This document shows, in pieces, positions 19,687 through 28,457 of a DNA stretch of 64,000 bases. A program made the position numbers and the translations under genes. Origin of the DNA: Halalkalibacter urbisdiaboli (GTDB taxonomy: Bacteria; Bacillota; Bacilli; Bacillales; Bacillaceae_D); the NCBI RefSeq assembly GCF_002156385.1, contig NZ_MVJM01000002.1:641816-705815 (forward strand). Direction: 5' to 3'. Below the pieces are notes generated by a model. The model was not told the DNA's origin, searched no databases, and worked only from the letters and a program-made list of their open reading frames with translations. Every line of letters begins with the position of its first letter. The first letter of the stretch is position 1.

Positions 19687-21513
19687 TTATTCAGAAACTT
19701 TGATTGTCACATCAACTTCTATACCGAGCGGAAAAAATTCAAATGTAATCGTCGAATCCTCTTCGATATAATTTAAAAACCTACTCGTCAAATAGAGATC
19801 GCCATCCATCGAATAAAAGTCGTCTTGGTAGTTTGTATATGGAGTCCAACTCCATTGTTCCTCTAGCACTGGAGCACCAGAAGAGTCAACGATCGCCCTA
19901 ACTGTTGCAAGCTCTGTACCATTTAAAGAAGCGGGAATTTGCAAATCCTCGGATATGACTTCTGATTTGTCTAATGTAAATGAATACTGTGAAAGTTCCG
20001 GCTCGTCGTATTGAACAATATCTACTGTTTGACTTGCGCCTTCAGAGAACGTAAATTTCAACGTTTCAGCAACTCCTAATTGAGATGACTGTGTAACATC
20101 TGACATAAATGATTCTAGTAACGTGATTTCATTACTTTGTTTATTATAGGTGTAATCCGTGCCTTCCTGTAACGTCTTCATTTCCGTTGCGACTTCAATT
20201 AACTGATTTCCATTTAGCTCCAGTTGGAGTATTTCATCTGTTGTAGCTTGTTGCGTATTTACATACAGCCTTGCTGGTTTGACAAATGAATTACTCGTAC
20301 CTAAACCTGCATGAACAATCATCTCTTTTAGAACCTCATCACGCCATTGGCTCGTTCCCCTATTAAAATGCTCACCATTATCCCAAAACATCGTCGTCAT
20401 TCCAAATTGATAGGCTGTACGAACAAGATATTCATTATAAACCCATTTGGAAAATGGCTCATTGTTAGCTAATGTTCCAAACTCACCGATAACAACCGGA
20501 ATCCCTTTACTCACATACGTATCATAAAGGACTTTCATATCTTCATAGATAACCTGTTTATCCTCTTCTGATCCCCATTCGACCTTGCCCCACCAATTAG
20601 AAACAAAATCCCAAGGGTTATAATTATGAACGGTTACAATCAGACGTTGATCATTAGGAACAGCTAGACCTTCAACAGTATCCCATGTATCATTATAAAA
20701 ACCACCAATCATAACTAGACGTTGGTCATTAAATCCTCCTGATGTTCGGATAATGTTAAGGATGTCTTCGTTCGTCGCATTTGTTTCTTGAGCCGTGAAA
20801 CCGACAGGCTCATTTAATACCTCAAAAATTAGCTTTTCATTTTTATCTTTAAAGCGCTCGGCAATTTGCTCCCATAACTTATAAAACTTAGCTAGCCCTT
20901 CAGGTGTTTTCTCTGCTTCCTCAATCCATTGCCATGAATCATGATGGACATTTAACACGACATACATATCTCGTTCTAAAACCCAATCGACGACTTCCTC
21001 AACCCGGTCCATCCATTCACTGTCTACTTCATAATTTGGGGCAGAGCCGATATAAGAATTCCAAGTAACTGGAACACGAATACTGTTAAATCCTGAGTTT
21101 TTTATATCGTCTATCGTCTGTTCTTCAACCGGATCGTTATTCCATGAAAATTCATACGGAATTGCATCTAATGAATTTCCTAAATTCCATCCTGGTGACA
21201 TGTTTTTTGTTGCGATCATCGGGTCAACATCAACAAAGTGAGATTCCGTTGGTTCTGGTTGTTCTGTCGGATCTGGCTGTTCCGTTTCTCCTTCAACCTC
21301 CTGCCATACTCCCCATTGACCTGTTGTTCCTGGTTCTTCACCTCTCGTCCACCATTGTGCCTCCCAATTTCTTTCTTGATGTAACACCTTATCACCACTA
21401 TTGTAGATTTCATCAGGCGACCAACTCGGATAAGCGGCAAACGCGGCTGAGGTCAATGTGAGACTGATAACAAAGACGACAATGAACAATAGATAGCTCC
21501 GTGTAGTGAACAA
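19687..21513 (-). CDS. Secreted multidomain endoglucanase: CBM5/12-like, GH5, Ig-like (CBM_X2), CBM46-like
   Basis: The 608-residue enzyme cuts internal beta-1,4-glucan bonds. After a signal peptide (~27 residues) come a CBM5/12-like module (YPSWSPDEIYNSGDKVLH, WEAQWWTRGEEPG), a PEPTEQPDPTE-type linker (~78-92), and a GH5 (subfamily 4-like) barrel: PGWNLGNSLDA, the acid/base glutamate in FEVLNEPVG (~233) and the nucleophile in PVVIGEFGT (~343). The C-terminal part (~425-608) matches an Ig-like CBM_X2 module followed by a CBM46-like module, the layout of B. halodurans Cel5B; the N-terminal module is an addition to that plan. TTG 21513 follows AGGAG. It lies downstream of the GH3 gene by 107 bases and may share its transcript. 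Confidence 0.92.
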   Translation of the reverse strand: MFTTRSYLLFIVVFVISLTLTSAAFAAYPSWSPDEIYNSGDKVLHQERNWEAQWWTRGEEPGTTGQWGVWQEVEGETEQPDPTEQPEPTESHFVDVDPMIATKNMSPGWNLGNSLDAIPYEFSWNNDPVEEQTIDDIKNSGFNSIRVPVTWNSYIGSAPNYEVDSEWMDRVEEVVDWVLERDMYVVLNVHHDSWQWIEEAEKTPEGLAKFYKLWEQIAERFKDKNEKLIFEVLNEPVGFTAQETNATNEDILNIIRTSGGFNDQRLVMIGGFYNDTWDTVEGLAVPNDQRLIVTVHNYNPWDFVSNWWGKVEWGSEEDKQVIYEDMKVLYDTYVSKGIPVVIGEFGTLANNEPFSKWVYNEYLVRTAYQFGMTTMFWDNGEHFNRGTSQWRDEVLKEMIVHAGLGTSNSFVKPARLYVNTQQATTDEILQLELNGNQLIEVATEMKTLQEGTDYTYNKQSNEITLLESFMSDVTQSSQLGVAETLKFTFSEGASQTVDIVQYDEPELSQYSFTLDKSEVISEDLQIPASLNGTELATVRAIVDSSGAPVLEEQWSWTPYTNYQDDFYSMDGDLYLTSRFLNYIEEDSTITFEFFPLGIEVDVTIKVSE

Positions 21514-21540
21514 AGAATCACTCCTATTTATGATTTAATG

Positions 21541-21600
21541 TTGACCCTATCAGAATATGACCGTGCTCTCCTCCTTTTTAGTTGAATTAGATAAGGTCAA
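21541..21600 (-). repeat. Inverted repeat between GH3 and GH5 genes
   Basis: TTGACCCTATC at 21541-21551 and GATAAGGTCAA at 21590-21600 are inverted copies with one G-T mismatch and ~38 bases between them. It may be an mRNA structure that separates GH3 and GH5 expression, or an operator. Confidence 0.35.
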
Positions 21601-21620
21601 AATCGATAAACAACAACCAC

Positions 21621-24413
21621 TCATTTCGTATTTTGTAGTAGCTTCAATGAATAGATACTCATGTCCCCATCAACGGTGATAAATACGTTTTGCTCTCCTG
21701 AGATTACGGCTAAGCTAATAAAGATAGTTTGATCTTGTTGCTTTGTTTCAACTTGATATGAGCCGACAATCGCTCCTTCTTGCTGGAGTTTAACCTCTAT
21801 TTTCGAGTTCGTATGAGGGTAGATTGTGAGCGCCAATTCGCTGCTCATTTCGTCGTTTCCAAAGTCCACGTTATGAAAAGAGATCCATCCACCGCCAGGT
21901 TTCGTCCGGACGCAATAACCACCCTCTCTCCATTCTTCAATCGTGACATTCTCATACTGGTCATAATTAATCGCTTTAACGACTTCATTTCGTTTTCGGG
22001 CTGGAATCATCTCTCCTTGAACATGAACGGTTGAAGTAGTAATAATATTAGTGGCTGAACGGCCAATCATTACCTCATACGTACTGGTCTCGACACAGTA
22101 GCGCTCTTGCGTCACATCCCAAATGGCTAAATCGGAAACGGGTATTGAAAATTTGACTCGTTTTCTTTCTCCAGGAAGAAGTGAGACCTTATTGAACCCC
22201 TTTAACGTTTTTAATGGGCGCCGCACCCGTGATTCATTTGCCCGTACGTATAACTGGACAACCTCATCTCCGGTAACACTCCCACTGTTTTCAATAAACA
22301 CTGCAACATTAATTACGTCTGAATTGGTGACCACTTCGAGATCACTGTACGTAAAGTTCGTATAGCTTAACCCGTGGCCAAATGGATAGAGCACATCTCC
22401 ATCAAAATACTGATACGTTCGTTTTCCTTTAATAATATCGTAATCCATTATATCTGGAAGCGAATCACTCGAACGATACCAGGTCATACTTAATCGACCG
22501 GAAGGGTTATACTCCCCGTAGATGACATCGGCAATCGCATGGCCTAGCTCCTGACCTGCATGAGAAGAATAGATAATGGCAGGCACATACTCATCAGCCC
22601 AGTTTATAGCGTATGGATAGCTTCCAACGACAACAACAACTGTTTTCGGATTTGCTTTATAGACTTCTCTAATTAATTGTTCCTGTTTTGGAGGCAAGAT
22701 AATATCCTCACGGTCAACACATTCTTTTCCGTTAATAAACGGGCTATTTCCAACAAAGACGATTGCCACCTCTGATTCTTTTGCCGCTTGAACCGCTGCT
22801 GTTATTCCATCTTCAATCACTTCAACTATAAACCTTTGTTCCGTCCATTCAGGTACGACTACTAAAGAACCATCTTCAGATACAGTAACCGATTGACCGT
22901 CCCAAGATTGAAGCGTTTCTGTACCGTCATCGTGCGTAACAAACGAAAAGGCTTCCTTTACAAACCAGCCTCTAGCCTCTGCGGATGTAGCAAATAATTG
23001 TTGGTTCTCAGTCACAAACTTCCCAGTTGTCACAGATTTTAATGTATGCTGTCCCCATCCCCAATCAGTCCGTTCGAATGTTTCCGCAAATGCCTCCTGT
23101 TCAGTTAAACAAAGCTGTTCATTCGTAGGAGCAATGCCCACGTAACAACCACTAGTAGCATCACGTAGTTTTATATAGTCATTTCCTCTTTTTAAGCTCG
23201 TTTCAGCCTGATCTACCTTTTCTTTTATCGCCTCATATGGAGTAACCTTATAAGATGGTGTCCCACTGTACCAATCGACATGGACTTCATCCGCTAACGG
23301 ACCTAGGATTGCAATCTTTTTGAACGTCTCTCGTTGTAATGGAAGTAGGCCGTCATTTTTTAATAACACGACTTGCTCCTGTGCTGCTTTATAAGCAAGC
23401 TTGGCATGCTCTGGAGCACAAAGCTTAGAATCAGGAACATGTGCATATGGATTACGATCATCTGGATCAAATTCACCTAGACGAAAACGAACACTAAACG
23501 TTCGCTGTAATGCTTTATCTAAATCTTCTTCTTGTAAAAGCCCTTGAGCTAATGCATCATAAATCGCTTGGCACGATACATCAGCGTCATCAGTTATACT
23601 ATCAATTCCACTTTTAATCGTTGCAGCTAAAGCCGCTGCATACGAATTATAGTACTTATGATCGTTTACAATACCTAACACATCACCAGCGTCACTTACG
23701 ATAAACCCATCCATGTTCCATGCTTCTTTCACAATCTCTTGTACGTACGGATGTAGCAAAGCAGGTGTACCATTAATGGCATTATAAGCAGTCATCATTG
23801 ACTTTGCCTTCCCCTCAACGAATGCTGGCTCAAAGGCTTTCAAATAATACTCAAACATGTTCCTAGGATCAATGCTTGCCGAGCACTCTCCTCGGTCAAT
23901 CTCATTGTTGTTTCCTAAAAAATGTTTTAGCGTCGCCACGGTTTTTAAATAAAACGGATCCTCGCCTTGCATTCCTTGTACAAGAGCCTTTGTTAATTCC
24001 CCCGTTAAATGAGGATCCTCACCGTAAGCTTCCTCCGTTCTCCCCCACCTTGGGTCCCTTTCCATATCAACCGTTGGTGCCCATAACGTTAAGCCATGCT
24101 TTGCTTTGTCTCGTTGGTAATAGACACGCGCCTCATCACCAATCACTTCACCAATTCGTTTCATAAGGCAAGGATTCCAAGTATTCGATAAGCCGATGTT
24201 TTGAGGGAAGACGGTTGCTTCTCCTAACCAAGCAATTCCATGAGCTGCTTCGGTCCCATGCTTATAAGGAGCAACCTCTAATCGTCTCACCTCTGGTTGA
24301 TACTGCATCATCAATTGAACCTTTTCGTCCAATGTAAATCTTGAAACGAGATCCTTTACTCGATCCTCAAGCGGTAGAGCAACGTCTTGAAATAGATACT
24401 TTGTCGTAGACAC
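21621..24413 (-). CDS. GH3 beta-glucosidase family enzyme with internal beta-trefoil-like insertion
   Basis: GH3 enzymes release terminal sugars from oligosaccharides. The N-terminal barrel has GWLGEATVFPQNIGL-type segments, DPRWGRTEEAYGEDP, KHFLGNNNE and the nucleophile aspartate in GFIVSDAGD (~238). The C-terminal alpha/beta domain begins at VVLLKNDGLLPL. Between it and VFVGNSPFINGKE lies a ~120-residue insertion (CYVGIAP... TDWGWGQHTLKS... GKFVT) that looks like a fascin-type beta-trefoil. A fibronectin-III-like domain and a C-terminal beta-sandwich of ~130 residues (GGYCVRTKPGGGWISFHNVDF, CBM6-like) follow. No signal peptide, so it acts inside. GTG 24413, seven bases after AAGGAGT, is the start; the frame opens earlier at a TTG without a site. 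Confidence 0.9.
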   Translation of the reverse strand: MSTTKYLFQDVALPLEDRVKDLVSRFTLDEKVQLMMQYQPEVRRLEVAPYKHGTEAAHGIAWLGEATVFPQNIGLSNTWNPCLMKRIGEVIGDEARVYYQRDKAKHGLTLWAPTVDMERDPRWGRTEEAYGEDPHLTGELTKALVQGMQGEDPFYLKTVATLKHFLGNNNEIDRGECSASIDPRNMFEYYLKAFEPAFVEGKAKSMMTAYNAINGTPALLHPYVQEIVKEAWNMDGFIVSDAGDVLGIVNDHKYYNSYAAALAATIKSGIDSITDDADVSCQAIYDALAQGLLQEEDLDKALQRTFSVRFRLGEFDPDDRNPYAHVPDSKLCAPEHAKLAYKAAQEQVVLLKNDGLLPLQRETFKKIAILGPLADEVHVDWYSGTPSYKVTPYEAIKEKVDQAETSLKRGNDYIKLRDATSGCYVGIAPTNEQLCLTEQEAFAETFERTDWGWGQHTLKSVTTGKFVTENQQLFATSAEARGWFVKEAFSFVTHDDGTETLQSWDGQSVTVSEDGSLVVVPEWTEQRFIVEVIEDGITAAVQAAKESEVAIVFVGNSPFINGKECVDREDIILPPKQEQLIREVYKANPKTVVVVVGSYPYAINWADEYVPAIIYSSHAGQELGHAIADVIYGEYNPSGRLSMTWYRSSDSLPDIMDYDIIKGKRTYQYFDGDVLYPFGHGLSYTNFTYSDLEVVTNSDVINVAVFIENSGSVTGDEVVQLYVRANESRVRRPLKTLKGFNKVSLLPGERKRVKFSIPVSDLAIWDVTQERYCVETSTYEVMIGRSATNIITTSTVHVQGEMIPARKRNEVVKAINYDQYENVTIEEWREGGYCVRTKPGGGWISFHNVDFGNDEMSSELALTIYPHTNSKIEVKLQQEGAIVGSYQVETKQQDQTIFISLAVISGEQNVFITVDGDMSIYSLKLLQNTK

Positions 24414-24437
24414 ACCACCAACTCCTTTTTTAAAGAT

Positions 24438-24477
24438 AGGCTTAGCCCCCAAGGTACTCTTACCTAGGGACAAGCCT
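24438..24477 (-). terminator. Intercistronic stem-loop between solute-binding protein and GH3 genes
   Basis: AGGCTTAGCCCCCAAGGTA (24438-24456) and TACCTAGGGACAAGCCT (24461-24477) form an imperfect ~17-bp stem with a CTCT loop, directly after the solute-binding protein stop. No T-run follows. It probably protects the upstream mRNA end and lowers expression of the downstream gene, as known for abundant binding-protein mRNAs. Confidence 0.6.
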
Positions 24478-24491
24478 TTTCTTTTAAATCC

Positions 24492-26183
24492 TTAATCGTT
24501 CCAGAGACGAATTTTCTGTTGTAAAAGCTCGTTATACTCCTGTTCCATCTCCTCTACACCAATTCGATCTAAGTCATTCATAAACTCAGCCCAAACCTCG
24601 TCAAACTCCTCAGGCTTCGCTAATATTGCTTCTGGAACTCGTTGGAACATGATGTCCTGTGCACGTTGGAACGTTAACGCGATATCCGAGCCTGAATCCC
24701 AGTTGATTTGCCAACCTGCTCCCCACGGTTTTACCGGAAATTCGTCTGCCTGAGGATACAATTCACCCCACCTTTCAACACCGTAATTAGCTAAAACCTC
24801 TTTTTCCTTTTCTGTATAATTTTCCGTAAGCTGTTCAGGTGTGTTCACTGTAAATGGCTGTCCTGTTGAATCTAGTACGCCATTTCCGTAATGCGGACCA
24901 TACGCCTTGAAGACATCAATTCCAGTGCGGCGATTGTATTCACTATCACTTAAACGAGCTTCGCGTTCCTCAGGGGAGATGTAACGATTTCCGTTTTCAT
25001 CAATCGTGTAATGTTCACCTTCAATGCCCCAGTTGTTTAAAATTTGTGCCTCTTCTGAAGCCATCCAATCTAAGAACTTAATTGCTCGAACCGGGTCAGG
25101 ATTATCAACACTAATTCCAATTCCCCAACCAGCAAGATAGCCCGCATCTTGGAAATTGGCATGCTTAAATTCCTCAGATAACGTTACTGGATAAATACCA
25201 TGCATTCTTTCAAACTTACCGTCTTCACGTAAAGCACGTTGAGCATCACTAATTTGCCAGTCAGCATCAATCAAGCCTAGTACACGACCAGAGGAAATCT
25301 TAGAAATATACTGGTCATACTGCTGAACAAAGCTTTCTGGGTCAAGTAACCCTTCTGCATTCATATGGTTTAACCATTTAAAGTACTCTTTCTCTTCTGG
25401 TCGTCTATAGTGAAACACTGCTTCTTGTGTTTCTTCATCAATAAACCATTCCCCGTCATCTGAACCACCTGTTGAAAAGAATGCTGGATTCGTAACCGAG
25501 ATTAACATTCTCCAATCATCTGCAATTAATGACAACGGAATTGTAGGTTGTCCGTCAATTTCCGGATGCCTTTCATAGTATTCTCTTATCGCATTTTCAA
25601 AGTCTTTTACTGTTCTTATTTCGGGATACCCTAGCTCTTCGACAACGGCATGCTGTAACCAGAAGCCATTTCCTGGAGACCAATACTCCTCGTCAACTGC
25701 CGCTGTTCCTAAGTAATAAATCGACTCGTCGTCTTCGCTCCATCTCATCCGTTTTAAATAATCACCGTAGACCTTCTTAATATTTGGAGCATGCTCTTCA
25801 ATTAAATCCGTTAAATCTAGCATTGCTCCTGCATCAACTAGTAAATCGCCATCTCCTTTAGGGAGAATAAAGTCTGGGTAATTACCACTAGCTGCAAATA
25901 AGGCTATACGCTCCTTAGGATCACCGAGCGCAAAGTCAGCCTCTAATGTCACACCTGTCTTTTCAAGAATTTTTTGACCTACGGGGCTTTTCATGCCGTC
26001 CCAGCTCGGGTTATTATCAGCTGAGAATAGCGTGAACGTAATCGGTTCTGTTGACGTTTCAACATCAACCTCCTGATTATCATCGTCCTTTGAAACATCC
26101 TCATTCGAACTACATGCTGCCATTAAATAAAGCATACTTACGACACATAACCACTTGATAACTTGCATATGACACCTTTTCAT
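24492..26183 (-). CDS. Oligosaccharide ABC transporter substrate-binding lipoprotein (LplA/YtcQ type)
   Basis: The 563-residue lipoprotein (lipobox YLMAAC, cysteine ~24) has the size and layout of LplA/YtcQ-like binding proteins: TFTLFSADNNPSWDG, PVGQKILEKTGVTLE, YPDFILPKGDG, GNGFWLQHAVVEELGYPEI, and GWGIGISVDNPDPVRAIKFLDWMASEEAQ. It captures oligosaccharides for the two permeases encoded just upstream in the operon (43-base spacer). AGGAGG lies eight bases before the ATG. No ATPase gene is present; such importers use a shared MsmX-type ATPase encoded elsewhere. The GH3 beta-glucosidase follows. Confidence 0.93.
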   Translation of the reverse strand: MKRCHMQVIKWLCVVSMLYLMAACSSNEDVSKDDDNQEVDVETSTEPITFTLFSADNNPSWDGMKSPVGQKILEKTGVTLEADFALGDPKERIALFAASGNYPDFILPKGDGDLLVDAGAMLDLTDLIEEHAPNIKKVYGDYLKRMRWSEDDESIYYLGTAAVDEEYWSPGNGFWLQHAVVEELGYPEIRTVKDFENAIREYYERHPEIDGQPTIPLSLIADDWRMLISVTNPAFFSTGGSDDGEWFIDEETQEAVFHYRRPEEKEYFKWLNHMNAEGLLDPESFVQQYDQYISKISSGRVLGLIDADWQISDAQRALREDGKFERMHGIYPVTLSEEFKHANFQDAGYLAGWGIGISVDNPDPVRAIKFLDWMASEEAQILNNWGIEGEHYTIDENGNRYISPEEREARLSDSEYNRRTGIDVFKAYGPHYGNGVLDSTGQPFTVNTPEQLTENYTEKEKEVLANYGVERWGELYPQADEFPVKPWGAGWQINWDSGSDIALTFQRAQDIMFQRVPEAILAKPEEFDEVWAEFMNDLDRIGVEEMEQEYNELLQQKIRLWND

Positions 26184-26225
26184 TCTAATAACCTCCTAAG
26201 TTTTATGCTCGATTCTCATAACCAG

Positions 26226-27131
26226 TTACTTGACAGCCCCTAAGGTCATTCCTTTCACGAAGTATTTTTGTAGAAATGGATAGACAATGAGAATTGGGAC
26301 AACGGTTACGATCGTAATCGCCATTCTGACTGATTCTGGTGATACACGCTTCATAAGCTCTACCCCTTGACCACGGGTTGAATCCGCACCTGCATTCGTT
26401 GATGTACTTTGTAAAATTTTCATCAATTCATATTGCAATGTCGTTAACGCTGGATTCGAGCTATTATAAATGTACGTATCAAACCACATATTCCATTGCA
26501 TGACAGCAATAAATAACGCTATCGTTGCTAGTACCGGTTTACAAATCGGCAAAATGATTTTCCAGTAAATAGTAAAGTCGTTTGCACCATCCATCTTCGC
26601 TGATTCTTGCAACGCAAAAGGTAGCCCATCCATATACGAACGAATAATAATGATATTCCAAGCACTTACAAGAAGAGGGAGGATATAAATAGCAAACGTA
26701 TTAATAAGCTGTAAATCACGCATAAGCATATACGTCGGGATTAACCCCCCAGAGAAAAACATCGTTAGTACAATAATGACTGAGACGAACTTTCTCGCCT
26801 GGAAATCCTGACGGCTAAGTGTATACGCAATCATCGAACAAACAAATACCCCTAGTACTGTTCCAATCACCGTACGTAATACAGAGTTAATAAATCCTGT
26901 AATTAAATGTTCATACTGCATAATGACCGCGTAGTTTGCAAACGTCCATTCCCTTGGCCAAATATAAATCCCGCCGCGAACGGTGTCAGTTGATTCGTTA
27001 AATGAAATTGCTAATACATTTAAAAATGGATACAAGGTGACAACAACAACTAGAATCATAAATAGATAGTTTGCGAAGTCAAACAGTCGCTCTGATAGAC
27101 TTGAATTTGCTACTCTCACTTTTCTTGCCAC
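26226..27131 (-). CDS. Carbohydrate ABC transporter permease (YtcP/LplC type)
   Basis: This 301-residue permease has six membrane helices and the EAA loop ESAKMDGANDFTIYWKIILPICKPV that docks the ATPase. The N-terminal FANYLFMILVVVVTLYPFLNVLA and C-terminal FLQKYFVKGMTLGAVKG-like end are typical for the CUT1 LplC/YtcP branch. The frame opens at GTG 27140, which overlaps the Shine-Dalgarno sequence GGGAGG; the next in-frame GTG at 27131 is eight bases downstream of it and is preferred. It follows the LplB-type permease by a few bases. Confidence 0.93.
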   Translation of the reverse strand: MARKVRVANSSLSERLFDFANYLFMILVVVVTLYPFLNVLAISFNESTDTVRGGIYIWPREWTFANYAVIMQYEHLITGFINSVLRTVIGTVLGVFVCSMIAYTLSRQDFQARKFVSVIIVLTMFFSGGLIPTYMLMRDLQLINTFAIYILPLLVSAWNIIIIRSYMDGLPFALQESAKMDGANDFTIYWKIILPICKPVLATIALFIAVMQWNMWFDTYIYNSSNPALTTLQYELMKILQSTSTNAGADSTRGQGVELMKRVSPESVRMAITIVTVVPILIVYPFLQKYFVKGMTLGAVK

Positions 27132-27146
27132 TTCATTCACCTCCCA

Positions 27147-28106
27147 CTACATCACACTTGTTTTTGTTAGTCGCTTGAAAATCGTATTCGCTATGATGAG
27201 TAAAATAATACTAACAACGGAATTGAAAATACCGATTGCGGTCCCGTATGAATATCTCGCTAATCCAATTCCATAATTTAAGGCGTATAACTCAAGAACC
27301 TCTGAATAATCACGAACAAGCGAATTCCCGAGCAATAGCTGCCTTTCGAATCCAATACTTATCATGTTGCCAATGGATAGAATTAAAATAACCATAATCG
27401 TCGGGCGAATACCTGGTAAAGTAATGTGCCAAATTCTTCGCCATCTTCCTGCACCATCAACGCGTGCCGCTTCATAAAGTTGAGGATCGATACCTGCCAT
27501 CGCCGCTAAGAAAATGATTGAATTCCAGCCCATCTCTTTCCATACATCTGCTCCTGTCACAATCCACCAAAAGAGCTTTTCTTTTGCCATAAATTGAATC
27601 GGCGAGTCGATAATGTTCAACTCGACCAATAGGTCATTGACAATGCCACCATCAGTCGAGAGCATTTTAATGACGATTCCCGCTACAACTACCCACGAGA
27701 CGAAGTGAGGCAAGTACGAAATCGTTTGTACTGAACGTTTAAACAAAGAGTCCTTTATCTCGTTTAGCAGTACAGCAAAAATGATTGGGACGGTGAAGCC
27801 TGCTACGAGTAGCATTACACTCATCGCAATCGTATTTCTTAACACTAAATAAAAATGGTCATCCTGAAACAAATTGATAAAATGTGTAAGCCCTACCCAC
27901 TCTTGCTCTGTAAACGCTCTTCCTGGTCGAAAGTTTTGAAAGGCCATCGTCCAACCCCATAACGGAAGGTAATTAAAAACGAGCACCCAAATGACAAAGG
28001 GGATGGACATTAAGTAGAGCCATTTTTGATTTTTGGCAGTTTGCCAAAAGCTTCTCTTTTTCGGAACGACAATCTCTGAATGCGCTTTCTTTGGCGACAC
28101 TTCCAT
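27147..28106 (-). CDS. Carbohydrate ABC transporter permease (LplB type)
   Basis: A 319-residue CUT1 permease with a basic N-terminal tail, six helices, and the EAA loop YEAARVDGAGRWRRIWHITLPGIRPT. The WLYLMSIPFVIWVLVFNYLPLWGWTMAFQNF opening is characteristic of LplB-like importers of complex oligosaccharides. It is the first gene of the importer operon, begins at ATG after AGGAGGGG, and lies 350 bases downstream of the YesN-type regulator, which is the likely activator. Confidence 0.94.
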   Translation of the reverse strand: MEVSPKKAHSEIVVPKKRSFWQTAKNQKWLYLMSIPFVIWVLVFNYLPLWGWTMAFQNFRPGRAFTEQEWVGLTHFINLFQDDHFYLVLRNTIAMSVMLLVAGFTVPIIFAVLLNEIKDSLFKRSVQTISYLPHFVSWVVVAGIVIKMLSTDGGIVNDLLVELNIIDSPIQFMAKEKLFWWIVTGADVWKEMGWNSIIFLAAMAGIDPQLYEAARVDGAGRWRRIWHITLPGIRPTIMVILILSIGNMISIGFERQLLLGNSLVRDYSEVLELYALNYGIGLARYSYGTAIGIFNSVVSIILLIIANTIFKRLTKTSVM

Positions 28107-28223
28107 TTAAACCCCTCCTCTTTACACCTTTATCTTACCGAATCTCTTTCCCTTTAAATACCTGAAAGATTGCAACGAAAATCATGTACTTTTTTCACTG
28201 TGTATCCTGCTACGAACATGAAA

Positions 28224-28262
28224 GGGGTGTCTTAAAAGGTTCGCTCCCTTTTAAGACACCCC
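28224..28262. repeat. Perfect 16-bp inverted repeat upstream of the importer operon
   Basis: GGGGTGTCTTAAAAGG (28224-28239) is the exact complement of 28247-28262. On the plus strand it is followed by A7 and on the minus strand by CTTTCATG, so a classic terminator tract is missing. It belongs to the second hairpin family (CCAAAAGG/CCTTTTGG-like cores) in this window. Confidence 0.7.
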
Positions 28263-28285
28263 AAAAAAATAAAGCTCTAACAAGA

Positions 28286-28456
28286 AGAGCACTGAAAAAC
28301 TACTTCATGTAACTCAAAGAAGAAGTAATGGCTTCGCACGTTGCGCGCCTTGCTATGAGAAAACCACTCATAGCAGGGCTTTCAAAACTAGGCAACGGCT
28401 CCACACATTACTTAAAGGGCAATGAAAAAGGGAAACCCACCCTTTTTCATTGCCCT
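28286..28456 (-). repeat. Composite structured repeat, copy 2
   Basis: Read on the minus strand from 28456, this is the same element as at 11236: hairpin GGGCAATGAAAAAGGG/CCCTTTTTCATTGCCC (terminator of yesN), TTTAAGTAATGTGTGGAGCCGTTGCC, hairpin CTATGAG/CTCATAG flanked by GCCCTG and CAAGGC, GCGCAACGTGCGAAGCCATTACTTC, and a closing GTTTTTCAGTGCTCT. Identity to copy 1 is high over ~150 bases. It begins at the stop codon of yesN. Confidence 0.85.
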
Positions 28457-28457
28457 T

